The notes: generated from the sequence alone by a model not told the origin. A DNA stretch of 6,067 bases from Anaerolineae bacterium (GCA_027022125.1 JALVZI010000609.1:1-6067), one strand, 5' to 3'; numbered from the stretch's first letter, positions 1 to 5,687 are shown. A program made the numbers and translations.

Positions 1-813
1 GCGCCGTATGCCGGTTGTGCCATCGGCGAATACTTTATGGAACAGGGCAAAGATGCGCTGGTAGTTTACGATGACCTCAGTAAACACGCGTGGGCGTATC
101 GCCAAATTTCGCTGCTGCTGCGCCGTCCCCCCGGACGCGAGGCATATCCCGGCGATCTGTTCTACCTGCACTCGCGCTTGCTGGAACGCGCCGCGCGATT
201 GTCGGAAGCCAATGGCGGCGGCTCGCTCACCGCGCTGCCCATCATCGAAACGCTAGCCGGTGATGTGAGCGCGTATGTGCCCACCAACGTCATTTCCATC
301 ACCGACGGGCAAATCTATCTGGAAAGCGATTTGTTCTTCTCCGGGCAGCGCCCCGCGGTGAACGCCGGTCTGTCGGTGTCTCGTGTGGGTGGCGATGCGC
401 AAACGAAGATTATGAAGAAAGTTGCCGGTCGGTTGCGGCTTGAATTGGCTGCCTACCGCGAACTTGCCGCTTTCGCGCTCTTCTCATCGGATTTGGACTC
501 GGCGACCAAACGCCAGTTAGACCGTGGTCAGCGGTTGATGGAAATGCTGAAACAGCCGCAATATGCGCCTATTCCTTTGGTTGACCAAGTGGTGAGCATT
601 TATGCCGTCACCAACGGGTACACCGATGAAGTGGCGGTGAACAACATTTCCGCATACATCAAAGAATTGCGCCAGCACGTCAACACCAACCATCCCGATT
701 TGGTGCAATCCATTTTGACGGAAAAAGCACTGACCCCGGAAATTGAATCGGCGATGAAAGGTGCGATTGACGGCTTTAATGCCGGTGTCGGCGCGAAATT
801 CATCAACAAATAA
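1..813 (+). CDS. atpA: ATP synthase F1 subunit alpha, C-terminal part (5' end outside window)
   Basis: This is the non-catalytic nucleotide-binding subunit of the F1 head of ATP synthase; three alpha alternate with three beta on the cytoplasmic face of the membrane. The frame is open from base 1 and reads APYAGCAIGEYF, a conserved internal stretch, so the ATG at 37 is an internal Met and not a start. Visible family blocks are VVYDDLSKHAWAYRQ, LLRRPPGREAYPGD, FYLHSRLLERAARL, SLTALPIIETLAGDVSAYVPTNVISITDGQI and SVSRVGG, given here as separate blocks along residues 20-130 of the visible part. The Arg in SVSRVGG (codon 382-384) matches the alpha-subunit arginine that reaches into the catalytic site of beta. 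The remaining 130 or so residues are the helical C-terminal domain ending GAKFINK and the TAA at 811-813. About 270 residues are present; the family is usually just over 500, so the Walker A part lies upstream. atpG follows after 20 bp. Identification is secure. Confidence 0.98.
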   Translation, partial: APYAGCAIGEYFMEQGKDALVVYDDLSKHAWAYRQISLLLRRPPGREAYPGDLFYLHSRLLERAARLSEANGGGSLTALPIIETLAGDVSAYVPTNVISITDGQIYLESDLFFSGQRPAVNAGLSVSRVGGDAQTKIMKKVAGRLRLELAAYRELAAFALFSSDLDSATKRQLDRGQRLMEMLKQPQYAPIPLVDQVVSIYAVTNGYTDEVAVNNISAYIKELRQHVNTNHPDLVQSILTEKALTPEIESAMKGAIDGFNAGVGAKFINK

Positions 814-823
814 ATTAGTCCGC

Positions 824-828
824 GAGGT
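824..828 (+). promoter_or_regulatory. Ribosome binding site fixing the GTG start of atpG
   Basis: GAGGT sits 5 bases before the GTG at 834. No ATG near the family's expected N-terminus (ASLRDIKRRI) exists, so this site supports GTG as the true start. The same 5-base spacing recurs before atpD, atpC and mreB in this window. Confidence 0.8.
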
Positions 829-833
829 ATTCG

Positions 834-1724
834 GTGGCTTCATTAAGAGACATTAAACGAAGAATCGGCGGTGTGAAAAACATATCGCAGGTAACGCGGG
901 CGATGCAGATGATTGCCGCGGCAAAAATGCGCCGCGCGCAGGAACAGGTTCGAGCCAGCCGCCCCTATGCTGAAAAGGCGTGGGAAGTGTTGGTGCATCT
1001 GTCGCAACAGCCCGATGCCAAAGGGCAATTGCATCCCCTTTTATCGGCGCGCCCCATCAACAAAGTTTGCGTGGTTTTAATTACCGCCGACCGGGGGCTG
1101 GCGGGTGGCTATAACTCAAATATCATCCGCACCACCGCTCATTTCCTTAAAGACTATAACAAACCGGTTTCGCTGGTTACGGTCGGGCGAAAGGGACGCA
1201 GTTTCTTTTCCAGAACCAAATATCCCATCATCGCCGAATTTAGCGGCATTCCCGACCGCCCGACGCTGCTGGATGTGTTGCCCATTGCCCGTATCGTCAT
1301 CAATGATTTTCTGGAAGGAAAATACGACGAAGTGTATCTGGCATACACCGATTTTATCAACACGGTGGTGCAGCGACCGGTTGTGAAACGGTTGTTGCCA
1401 CTGTTGCCCGAAAAAATGGATGAACAAGCAGTAGTGGAACACGTTGGACAGGCTGTGGGCAGCCGCCACCCGTACATTTACGAACCCGGTCCGGTAGAAT
1501 TGCTCGACACAATTTTGCCGCGATTTACAGAGTTGCAGGTGTATCAAGCCGTGCTGGAATCGCTGGCAAGCGAACACTCCGCACGAATGGTCGCCATGCG
1601 CAGCGCCACCGACAACGCCAATGAACTGGTGGCAAACCTGACTCTAACCTATAACCGCGCACGCCAGGAAGCCATCACCAAAGAAATGTTGGACATTGTT
1701 GGCGGCGTAGAAGCATTAAAATAG
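834..1724 (+). CDS. atpG: ATP synthase F1 subunit gamma
   Basis: This is the central rotor shaft of F1: its coiled coil turns inside the alpha3beta3 ring and couples ion flow through F0 to ATP synthesis. The protein has 296 residues, normal for the family. The N-terminal helix (about 1-58) carries the signature IKRRIGGVKNISQVTRAMQM followed by IAAAKMRRAQ. The Rossmann-like middle contains ITADRGLAGGYNSN (83-96), equivalent to the usual TSDRGLCGGFN with Ala at the Cys position. The C-terminal helix has LESLASEHSARMVAMRSATD (241-260), then NANELVANLTLTYNRARQ and a typical ending IVGGVEAL. Translation begins at GTG, supported by the GAGGT at 824-828. The gene lies 20 bp after atpA and 49 bp before atpD, in the standard A-G-D-C order, so it is almost certainly cotranscribed. 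Nothing indicates damage or transfer. Confidence 0.98.
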   Translation: MASLRDIKRRIGGVKNISQVTRAMQMIAAAKMRRAQEQVRASRPYAEKAWEVLVHLSQQPDAKGQLHPLLSARPINKVCVVLITADRGLAGGYNSNIIRTTAHFLKDYNKPVSLVTVGRKGRSFFSRTKYPIIAEFSGIPDRPTLLDVLPIARIVINDFLEGKYDEVYLAYTDFINTVVQRPVVKRLLPLLPEKMDEQAVVEHVGQAVGSRHPYIYEPGPVELLDTILPRFTELQVYQAVLESLASEHSARMVAMRSATDNANELVANLTLTYNRARQEAITKEMLDIVGGVEALK

Positions 1725-1755
1725 GAGTATGGGCGACCGTTTGCCCGAGACTCCT
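1723..1755 (+). other. Hairpin in the atpG-atpD gap
   Basis: AGGAGT (1723-1728) pairs with ACTCCT (1750-1755), and inside it GGGC (1731-1734) pairs with GCCC (1743-1746) around an 8-base loop, with a small internal loop between the two stems. The outer stem starts inside the atpG stop codon and ends 7 bases before the GGAGGT ribosome binding site of atpD. There is no T tract, so it is not an intrinsic terminator. It could influence translational coupling, or the extra yield of beta over gamma needed for 3:1 stoichiometry, or act as an RNA processing site. That role is inference; the pairing is seen directly. Confidence 0.5.
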
Positions 1756-1773
1756 CGATTCTGGAGGTAAAGA

Positions 1774-3171
1774 ATGGCAGAAACATCTGTTGGTCGAATC
1801 GTTCGCATCGCCGGACCCGTTATTGACGTTGAATTTCCGGCTGAACATATGCCCGAAATCTATTTCGCGCTGGAACTTGACCGTGGCGACGACTCGCAGC
1901 CGCTGGTAATGGAAGTGCAGCAGCATCTCGGCGATAACGTTGTCCGCACCGTGGCGATGGACTCCACCGACGGGCTTCGCCGCGGGATGGAAGTTGTCAA
2001 TACCGGCGCACCCATTTCCGTGCCAGTGGGACAAGCCGCGCTGGGGCGTGTGTTCAACGTGCTGGGGCGTCCCGTTGACGGCGAAGGCGAAGTGGACGCG
2101 GAAAAATACTATCCCATCCACCGCCCGGCGCCTTCATTTGAAGAGCAAGTTACCCAAGCCGAAATTTTTGAAACCGGCATTAAAGTGATTGACTTGATTG
2201 CCCCCTTTACCAAAGGTGGTAAAACCGGTATTTTCGGTGGTGCGGGTGTGGGCAAAACCGTCATCATTATGGAACTCATCCGCTCCATCGCCGCGGAACA
2301 CGGCGGTTACTCTGTGTTTGCCGGTGTCGGCGAGCGTACCCGCGAAGGGACGGCGCTGCGTCAGGAAATGATTGAAAGCGGCGTGATGGACAAAACCATT
2401 ATGGTGTTCGGACAGATGAACGAACCGCCCGGCGTGCGTTTGCGTGTGGCGCTGACCGGTTTGACTATGGCGGAATACTTCCGCGACGAAGGGCGCGATG
2501 TGCTGCTCTTTATTGACAACATTTTCCGTTTCGTGATGAGCGGTTCGGAAGTGTCGGCGCTGTTGGGGCGTATGCCCAGCGCCGTGGGCTACCAGCCTTC
2601 GCTGGGGACGGAGATGGGCGAACTGCAAGAGCGCATTACCTCGACCAAACGCGGCTCCATCACCTCGATGCAGGCAGTGTACGTGCCCGCCGACGACTAC
2701 ACCGACCCCGCGCCGGTTACCACCTTCGCCCACTTGGACGCGACCATTTCGCTGGAACGCTCCATCGCCGAGCAGGGAATTTACCCCGCTGTGGACCCAC
2801 TCGGTTCAACCAGCCGTATTCTCGACCCGCAAATTGTCGGCGAAGAACATTACAAAGTTGCCCGCGATGCGCAAAGCGTGTTGCAGCGCTATCGAAACCT
2901 GCAAGACATCATCGCCATTTTGGGTATTGACGAATTGTCCGACGAAGACAAACTGATTGTGTCGCGCGCCCGGAAAATCCAACGATTCTTCTCGCAACCA
3001 TTCTTCGTCGCCGAAACCTTCACCGGTATTCCCGGGCGGTATGTGCCGCTGGCAGAAACCGTCAAAGGGTTCCGTATGATTTTGGACGGCGAATTGGACG
3101 ACATCCCCGAACAAGCGTTTATGATGTGCGGCAACATTGACGAAGTCTTTGAAAAAGCCAAAAGTTTATAG
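1774..3171 (+). CDS. atpD: ATP synthase F1 subunit beta (catalytic)
   Basis: This is the catalytic subunit that makes or hydrolyses ATP at the alpha/beta interface. The protein has 465 residues, a normal length. It has an N-terminal barrel (about 1-80, starting GRIVRIAGPVIDVEFP), the Walker A loop GGAGVGKT (155-162, Lys161), the catalytic Glu in GERTREG (Glu187), Walker B LLFIDN (Asp248), the ALLGRMPSAVGYQP block (262-275) and the adenine-contacting Tyr337 in YPAVDP. The helical C-terminal domain carries DELSDED (386-392), the torque loop facing gamma, where most relatives have DELSEED. The segment after the Walker B region reads FVMSGSEV where many relatives have FTQAGSEV, a modest variant. 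The ATG at 1774 has GGAGGT at 1763-1768, 5 bases upstream. It lies between atpG and atpC. All catalytic residues are present, so the enzyme should be active. Confidence 0.99.
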   Translation: MAETSVGRIVRIAGPVIDVEFPAEHMPEIYFALELDRGDDSQPLVMEVQQHLGDNVVRTVAMDSTDGLRRGMEVVNTGAPISVPVGQAALGRVFNVLGRPVDGEGEVDAEKYYPIHRPAPSFEEQVTQAEIFETGIKVIDLIAPFTKGGKTGIFGGAGVGKTVIIMELIRSIAAEHGGYSVFAGVGERTREGTALRQEMIESGVMDKTIMVFGQMNEPPGVRLRVALTGLTMAEYFRDEGRDVLLFIDNIFRFVMSGSEVSALLGRMPSAVGYQPSLGTEMGELQERITSTKRGSITSMQAVYVPADDYTDPAPVTTFAHLDATISLERSIAEQGIYPAVDPLGSTSRILDPQIVGEEHYKVARDAQSVLQRYRNLQDIIAILGIDELSDEDKLIVSRARKIQRFFSQPFFVAETFTGIPGRYVPLAETVKGFRMILDGELDDIPEQAFMMCGNIDEVFEKAKSL

Positions 3172-3195
3172 GCTTTAAGTTAGTGGAGGGTATCT

Positions 3196-3627
3196 ATGCC
3201 CATTAAATTGGAAATTGTCACTGTGGAACGTATGCTGTACAGTGATGATGTGGATATGGTCATTGCGCCCGGTACGGAAGGGGTAATGGGAATTCTGCCG
3301 AATCACGCCGCGCTGCTCACCGCGTTAAATTACGGTGAATTGGTTGTGCGCAAAAAAGGCGAAGATGACCAATCATTTGCCATCGGCGGCGGATTTATGG
3401 AAGTTTTGCCCAACAAAGTGACCGTTTTGGCAGATGTCGCCGAGCACGCGGATGAAATTAACATCCAGCGGGCGCAGCAAGCCAGAGACCGCGCCAAAAA
3501 CCTGCTCGAATCGGGCAATCTTTCAATGGATGATATGGTTCGTGCCGAAGCCGCCATCCGCCGGGCGATGGTGCGCATAAAAGTTGCGCAGAAACGCCGC
3601 AAACAGCGACCACTGTCGCACGAGTAA
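3196..3627 (+). CDS. atpC: ATP synthase F1 subunit epsilon
   Basis: Epsilon binds the base of gamma and the c-ring, and its C-terminal helices can inhibit ATP hydrolysis. The protein has 143 residues, typical of long two-domain epsilons. The N-terminal beta-sandwich (1-84) includes MVIAPGTEGVMGILPNHAAL and the block around IGGGFMEVLPNKVTVLAD. The C-terminal helical hairpin (about 87-137) starts INIQRAQQARDRA and ends in a basic stretch, QKRRKQR. In epsilons that bind ATP, the first helix carries I(L)DxxRA; here the acidic residue is Asn (Asn89), while Arg92 is kept. The ATG has GGAGGG at 3185-3190 with 5-base spacing, 24 bp after atpD. This is the last atp gene of the cluster, and two hairpins follow the stop codon. 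Confidence 0.97.
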   Translation: MPIKLEIVTVERMLYSDDVDMVIAPGTEGVMGILPNHAALLTALNYGELVVRKKGEDDQSFAIGGGFMEVLPNKVTVLADVAEHADEINIQRAQQARDRAKNLLESGNLSMDDMVRAEAAIRRAMVRIKVAQKRRKQRPLSHE

Positions 3628-3644
3628 TTTGCGCTAAACGCAAA
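3628..3644 (+). other. Small hairpin just after the atpC stop codon
   Basis: TTTGCG (3628-3633) pairs perfectly with CGCAAA (3639-3644) around the loop CTAAA. It abuts the TAA at 3625-3627. It is followed by ATAACG, not a T tract, so it is not a terminator by itself. A 3'-end stabilising role is possible but unproven. Confidence 0.4.
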
Positions 3645-3657
3645 ATAACGATTAAAT
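3629..3657 (+). promoter_or_regulatory. Weak candidate promoter for mreB
   Basis: TTGCGC (3629-3634) and TTAAAT (3652-3657) are separated by 17 bases. They match the sigma70 boxes at 3 and 4 of 6 positions. Transcription would start near 3664, at the foot of the following hairpin, so the hairpin would become a 5' leader of mreB. The -35 match is poor and the region is A+T-rich, so this may be chance. Confidence 0.2.
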
Positions 3658-3661
3658 ACGG

Positions 3662-3697
3662 GGGTTAGGAACGTGCATCGTTTCTAGCCCTTGTTTT
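3662..3697 (+). terminator. Intrinsic terminator or attenuator between atpC and mreB
   Basis: Bases 3662-3673 pair with 3679-3690 over 12 positions (10 Watson-Crick and 2 G-T) around the loop TGCAT. The T-rich run TTGTTTT (3691-3697) follows directly. This is the layout of a rho-independent terminator for the atp operon. The wobbles, the low GC of the inner stem and the broken T run suggest incomplete termination, which would let some transcripts continue into mreB 32 bp downstream. There is little room for a full promoter between this element and mreB. Confidence 0.65.
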
Positions 3698-3728
3698 CTG
3701 ATAAAACAACAGCATTGTTGGAGTCATA

Positions 3729-4733
3729 ATGTTCGAAAAGCAAATTGGCATTGATTTGGGCACGGTAAATATTTTGGTGTATGTCAAAGGGCGCGGTATC
3801 ATCTTTAAAGAGCCGTCCATTGTGGCAATTTCGGTGAAAGATGGAAAACCGGTGGCGGTGGGGAAAGAGGCTCTGGAAATGCTGGGGCGCGTTCCCGACA
3901 CCATCGAAGTGGCGCGCCCGCTGCGCGAAGGCGTTATTGCCGACTACTGGGTCACCGAAGCGATGCTGCGCTATTATGTGCGCCAAATTGTGGGGCGTTA
4001 CCGTCTTTTTTCGCCGGAACTGATGGTTAGCATTCCGGTGGGCGTTACTAGTGTTGAGCGGCGCGCGGTGGAAGATGCCGCTCGCAAAGCCGTGGGGAAA
4101 AACGCCTTCACCATCGAAGAACCGCTGGCAGCCGCCATCGGGGTGGGAATGCCCATCGATACCCCCACCGGCAATATGGTGCTCGACATCGGCGGCGGAA
4201 CCAGCGAAGCGGCGGTCGTTTCGATGAACGGCATCGTGACCGCCAACTCGGTGCGGGTGGGCGGTTTGAAATTCGATGAGGAAATTGCGGCGTATGTTCG
4301 CCGAAAATACAATCTCATCATCGGCGAACAAACTGCCGAGCAGGTGAAAATCGAACTGGGCAGCGCACTGCCGCTGGAAGAAGACCTTTCGATGGAAGTG
4401 AAAGGGCGCGACCAGATTGCCGGATTGCCGCGCACCATCACGCTGACCACACAGGAAGTCACCGAGGCGTTGAGCGAACCGCTGGCGACGGTGGTCGGGA
4501 TGGTGCGCAGTGTGCTGGAGAAAACGCCGCCCGAATTGTCCTCTGACATTATTGACCGGGGGATGGTTATCACCGGTGGTGGGGCGTTATTGCGCAACAT
4601 TGATAAATTGATGACGCAGGAAACCGGCGTGCCGTGTTATGTGGCGGATAACCCCATCGCCTGCGTGGCGCTTGGGGCGGGGCAGGCGCTCAAAATTCGG
4701 CAGGCGCTGGAACGCGCCCGCGCGTATGATTGA
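3729..4733 (+). CDS. mreB: Rod shape-determining protein MreB
   Basis: This is a bacterial actin homologue that polymerises on the inner face of the membrane and directs the cell-wall elongation machinery. The protein has 334 residues, normal length. Actin-fold nucleotide motifs are in order: phosphate-1 GIDLGTVNILVYVKGRG (7-23), the family block SIPVGVTSVERRAVEDAARK (101-120), EEPLAAAIG (130-138), phosphate-2 LDIGGGTSEAAVVS (152-165, Asp153) and adenosine loop GMVITGGGALLRNID (278-292). Phosphate-1 reads GTVNIL where classical MreB has GTANTL. The ATG has TGGAG at 3719-3723, 5 bases upstream, and the frame is closed by TAA at 3702. No mreC or mreD follows; the next element is a terminator and then the opposite-strand rex. 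It could instead be a paralogue (Mbl-like), which the sequence alone does not decide. Confidence 0.95.
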   Translation: MFEKQIGIDLGTVNILVYVKGRGIIFKEPSIVAISVKDGKPVAVGKEALEMLGRVPDTIEVARPLREGVIADYWVTEAMLRYYVRQIVGRYRLFSPELMVSIPVGVTSVERRAVEDAARKAVGKNAFTIEEPLAAAIGVGMPIDTPTGNMVLDIGGGTSEAAVVSMNGIVTANSVRVGGLKFDEEIAAYVRRKYNLIIGEQTAEQVKIELGSALPLEEDLSMEVKGRDQIAGLPRTITLTTQEVTEALSEPLATVVGMVRSVLEKTPPELSSDIIDRGMVITGGGALLRNIDKLMTQETGVPCYVADNPIACVALGAGQALKIRQALERARAYD

Positions 4734-4749
4734 TTTTTCGGGCAAATAA

Positions 4750-4784
4750 AAAACGCGCCGCAAATGTGGCGCGTTTTGGTTTTT
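4750..4784. terminator. Bidirectional intrinsic terminator between mreB and rex
   Basis: AAAACGCGCC (4750-4759) pairs perfectly with GGCGCGTTTT (4768-4777). The loop can tighten by a G-T and a C-G pair to leave AAAT. On the + strand the stem ends in TTTT, followed by GG and TTTTT. On the - strand it ends in six T, then A and TTT. It lies 16 bp after the mreB stop and 9 bp beyond the rex stop, so it serves both converging genes. Confidence 0.92.
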
Positions 4785-4793
4785 AAAGCGCGG

Positions 4794-5438
4794 TTATCGT
4801 TTGCAATAATAGGTCATTTTTTGCAGGTGGGCAATCGGGTCGATATTCTGCACTTTCACCTCTGCGGGGACGGTGAGTGTGATGGGCGCATAATTCAAAA
4901 TTGCCCGCACACCGGCTTCAACCAGTTTTTCAGCAGTCTTCTGTGCCACATTTACCGGCACAGCCAAAATAGCGATGCGAATGCCTTTTTGGCGAATGGT
5001 ATCTATCATTCCATCCACCGCTTGCACAGTGACGCCGTTTACAATTGTGCCAATCTTTTTGGGGTCACTGTCGAATAATGCCGCGATGCGGAAACCTTTT
5101 CTGGTGAATCGCCCGTAATTTGCCAGCGCGTGCCCCAAGTCGCCAACGCCAATCAGCGCCACATCCCACATCATATCCAGATTGAGGATGGTTTTCAGTT
5201 GGTCTTTTAAAAATGCGATATGGTAGCCCGTGCCCTGCTTGCCGAATTCCCCGAAATGGGATAAATCTTTGCGAATCTGCGCCGAACTGAACCCCAATCG
5301 CGTTGCCAACTCTTGCGACGATGTAACCTCTTTGCCTTCTTCCTGCAATCGCGTTAGTGTGCGCAGGTAAAGCGGCAATCGGCTGACAACAATATCCGGG
5401 ACAAGTTTTCCAATTTTGGATGAATTGGTATCTGTCAT
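4794..5438 (-). CDS. rex: Redox-sensing transcriptional repressor Rex
   Basis: Rex is a dimeric repressor that binds DNA when NADH is low and lets go when NADH rises, controlling fermentation and respiration genes. The protein has 214 residues, a normal length. The N-terminal winged helix (about 15-80) has SRLPLYLRTL (19-28), the recognition region SSAQIRKDLSHFGEFGKQG (51-69) and TGY. The Rossmann domain has the dinucleotide loop GVGDLGHALANY (97-108), the FDSDPKKIG strand end with Asp123, AILAVPVNVAQKTAEKLVEAG (156-176, given as a position range plus key motif AVPVN) and LNYAPITLTVP (181-191). The domain-swapped C-terminal helix ends HLQKMTYYCKR. The ATG has AGGGG 7 bases upstream on the - strand. 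It is preceded by a promoter and an operator-like site, suggesting autoregulation. It faces mreB tail to tail and lies downstream of lon in the same direction. Confidence 0.97.
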   Translation of the reverse strand: MTDTNSSKIGKLVPDIVVSRLPLYLRTLTRLQEEGKEVTSSQELATRLGFSSAQIRKDLSHFGEFGKQGTGYHIAFLKDQLKTILNLDMMWDVALIGVGDLGHALANYGRFTRKGFRIAALFDSDPKKIGTIVNGVTVQAVDGMIDTIRQKGIRIAILAVPVNVAQKTAEKLVEAGVRAILNYAPITLTVPAEVKVQNIDPIAHLQKMTYYCKR

Positions 5439-5441
5439 AGA

Positions 5442-5469
5442 TGTACCCCTGTTTGGCTGAAATGGTACA
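5442..5469 (-). other. Possible leader stem overlapping the rex ribosome binding site
   Basis: TGTACC (5442-5447) and GGTACA (5464-5469) are inverted repeats within the predicted rex leader. In RNA they could form a 6-bp stem with a 16-base loop, covering two G of the AGGGG ribosome binding site. The stem is short and the loop long. It could equally be a protein-binding dyad or chance. Confidence 0.25.
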
Positions 5470-5474
5470 ACACC

Positions 5475-5496
5475 TTATGATAAAATAATATCACAA
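5475..5496 (-). promoter_or_regulatory. Candidate Rex operator over the rex -10 box
   Basis: On the - strand TTGTGA (5496-5491) is followed after 10 A+T bases by TCATAA (5480-5475), an imperfect inverted repeat. TTGTGA is the known half-site of Rex operators (TTGTGA, 6 bases, TCACAA). Here one half is exact, the other has one change, and the spacer is 10 instead of 6. The site covers the predicted -10 box, where a repressor would block initiation. Autoregulation is known for Rex families, but this site's function is inference. Confidence 0.45.
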
Positions 5497-5513
5497 AATA
5501 GCAATGTACGCAA
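5485..5513 (-). promoter_or_regulatory. Predicted sigma70-type promoter of rex
   Basis: On the - strand the -35 box is TTGCGT (5513-5508), the spacer 17 bases, and the -10 box TATTAT (5490-5485), matching consensus at 3 and 5 of 6 positions. Start of transcription is expected near 5478, giving a leader of about 40 bases before the ATG at 5438. It suggests rex can be transcribed independently of lon. Confidence 0.6.
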
Positions 5514-5515
5514 TT

Positions 5516-5521
5516 TCACAA
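5516..5521 (-). promoter_or_regulatory. Second exact TTGTGA half-site upstream of the rex -35 box
   Basis: The + strand has TCACAAAA at both 5491-5498 and 5516-5523, a direct repeat 25 bases apart. On the - strand each reads TTTTGTGA. The upstream copy lies 3 bases beyond the -35 box and has no inverted partner. It may be a remnant half-site or chance in A+T-rich DNA. Confidence 0.3.
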
Positions 5522-5531
5522 AAGGCGGAAA

Positions 5532-5567
5532 GAATGGGCGAATCTGCAAATTTGCGAATGGGCGAAT
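5532..5567. repeat. Two-copy 12-bp direct repeat, 24-bp period, with a palindromic centre
   Basis: GAATGGGCGAAT occurs at 5532-5543 and again at 5556-5567. The 12 bases between are CT plus the perfect palindrome GCAAATTTGC (5546-5555). The hexamer GCGAAT appears three times in the block. It lies between the rex promoter and the large palindrome, with no open frame of note. It looks like a small tandem or dispersed repeat; function unknown. Confidence 0.7.
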
Positions 5568-5591
5568 GCACTGAACAGCAAGCCGAAATAC

Positions 5592-5621
5592 CGTAGAGGC
5601 GGCTCGCGAGCCGCCCCTACG
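5592..5621. repeat. 30-bp near-perfect palindrome (REP-like element)
   Basis: CGTAG (5592-5596) pairs with CTACG (5617-5621), and the core 5598-5615 (GGCGGCTCGCGAGCCGCC) is a perfect 18-bp palindrome. The only mismatch is A5597 against C5616. It would make a very stable stem in either strand's RNA, or a cruciform in DNA. On the + strand it is followed by TTTT, but no + strand gene precedes it. On the - strand it lies downstream of lon without a T tract. The form fits a dispersed extragenic palindrome; genome copy number cannot be seen here. Confidence 0.75.
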
Positions 5622-5661
5622 TTTTCACTGTGATTCTCTGTGTTCCATCGTGTCCTGTTTT

Positions 5662-5687
5662 GGGCGACCACAAGGGTAGCCCCTACG
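5662..5687. repeat. Second palindromic element, overlapping the lon stop codon
   Basis: GGGCGACC (5662-5669) pairs with GGTAGCCC (5675-5682) around ACAAG, with one mismatch (G5666 against A5678). Its right end GCCCCTACG (5679-5687) is identical to the right end of the palindrome at 5592-5621, so the two are related. On the - strand the shared end reads CGTAGGGGC, and its TAG (5685-5683) is the lon stop codon. TTTTGGG flanks the element at 5658-5664 and 5689-5695, which might be a target duplication but overlaps the stem and could be chance. Confidence 0.65.

Noticed and set aside
37..39. ATG as the start of a short alpha-subunit gene
   Set aside because: The frame is open to base 1 and reads conserved alpha-subunit sequence before this Met.
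1116..1577. Long open frame on the - strand inside atpG
   Set aside because: It lies wholly opposite a clear gamma-subunit gene, shows no recognisable domain, and has the composition expected of a reverse-strand shadow.
2134..2733. 199-codon open frame on the - strand inside atpD
   Set aside because: It is opposite the catalytic core of beta; its His- and Gly-rich translation is typical of antisense to conserved codons.
3684..4600. Two long open frames on the - strand opposite mreB
   Set aside because: Both overlap a full-length MreB and have no ribosome binding site or known motif.
4764..5078. Open frame on the + strand opposite the 3' half of rex
   Set aside because: It starts inside the terminator stem loop and runs antisense to a complete Rex gene.
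5592..5625. Intrinsic terminator on the + strand (stem plus TTTT)
   Set aside because: No + strand gene precedes it; in the lon direction the stem is not followed by a T tract. A repeat element fits better, though it could still slow polymerase.
5592..5687. CRISPR-like array
   Set aside because: Only two imperfectly related palindromes are present, with different cores and no regular repeat-spacer pattern or cas gene.
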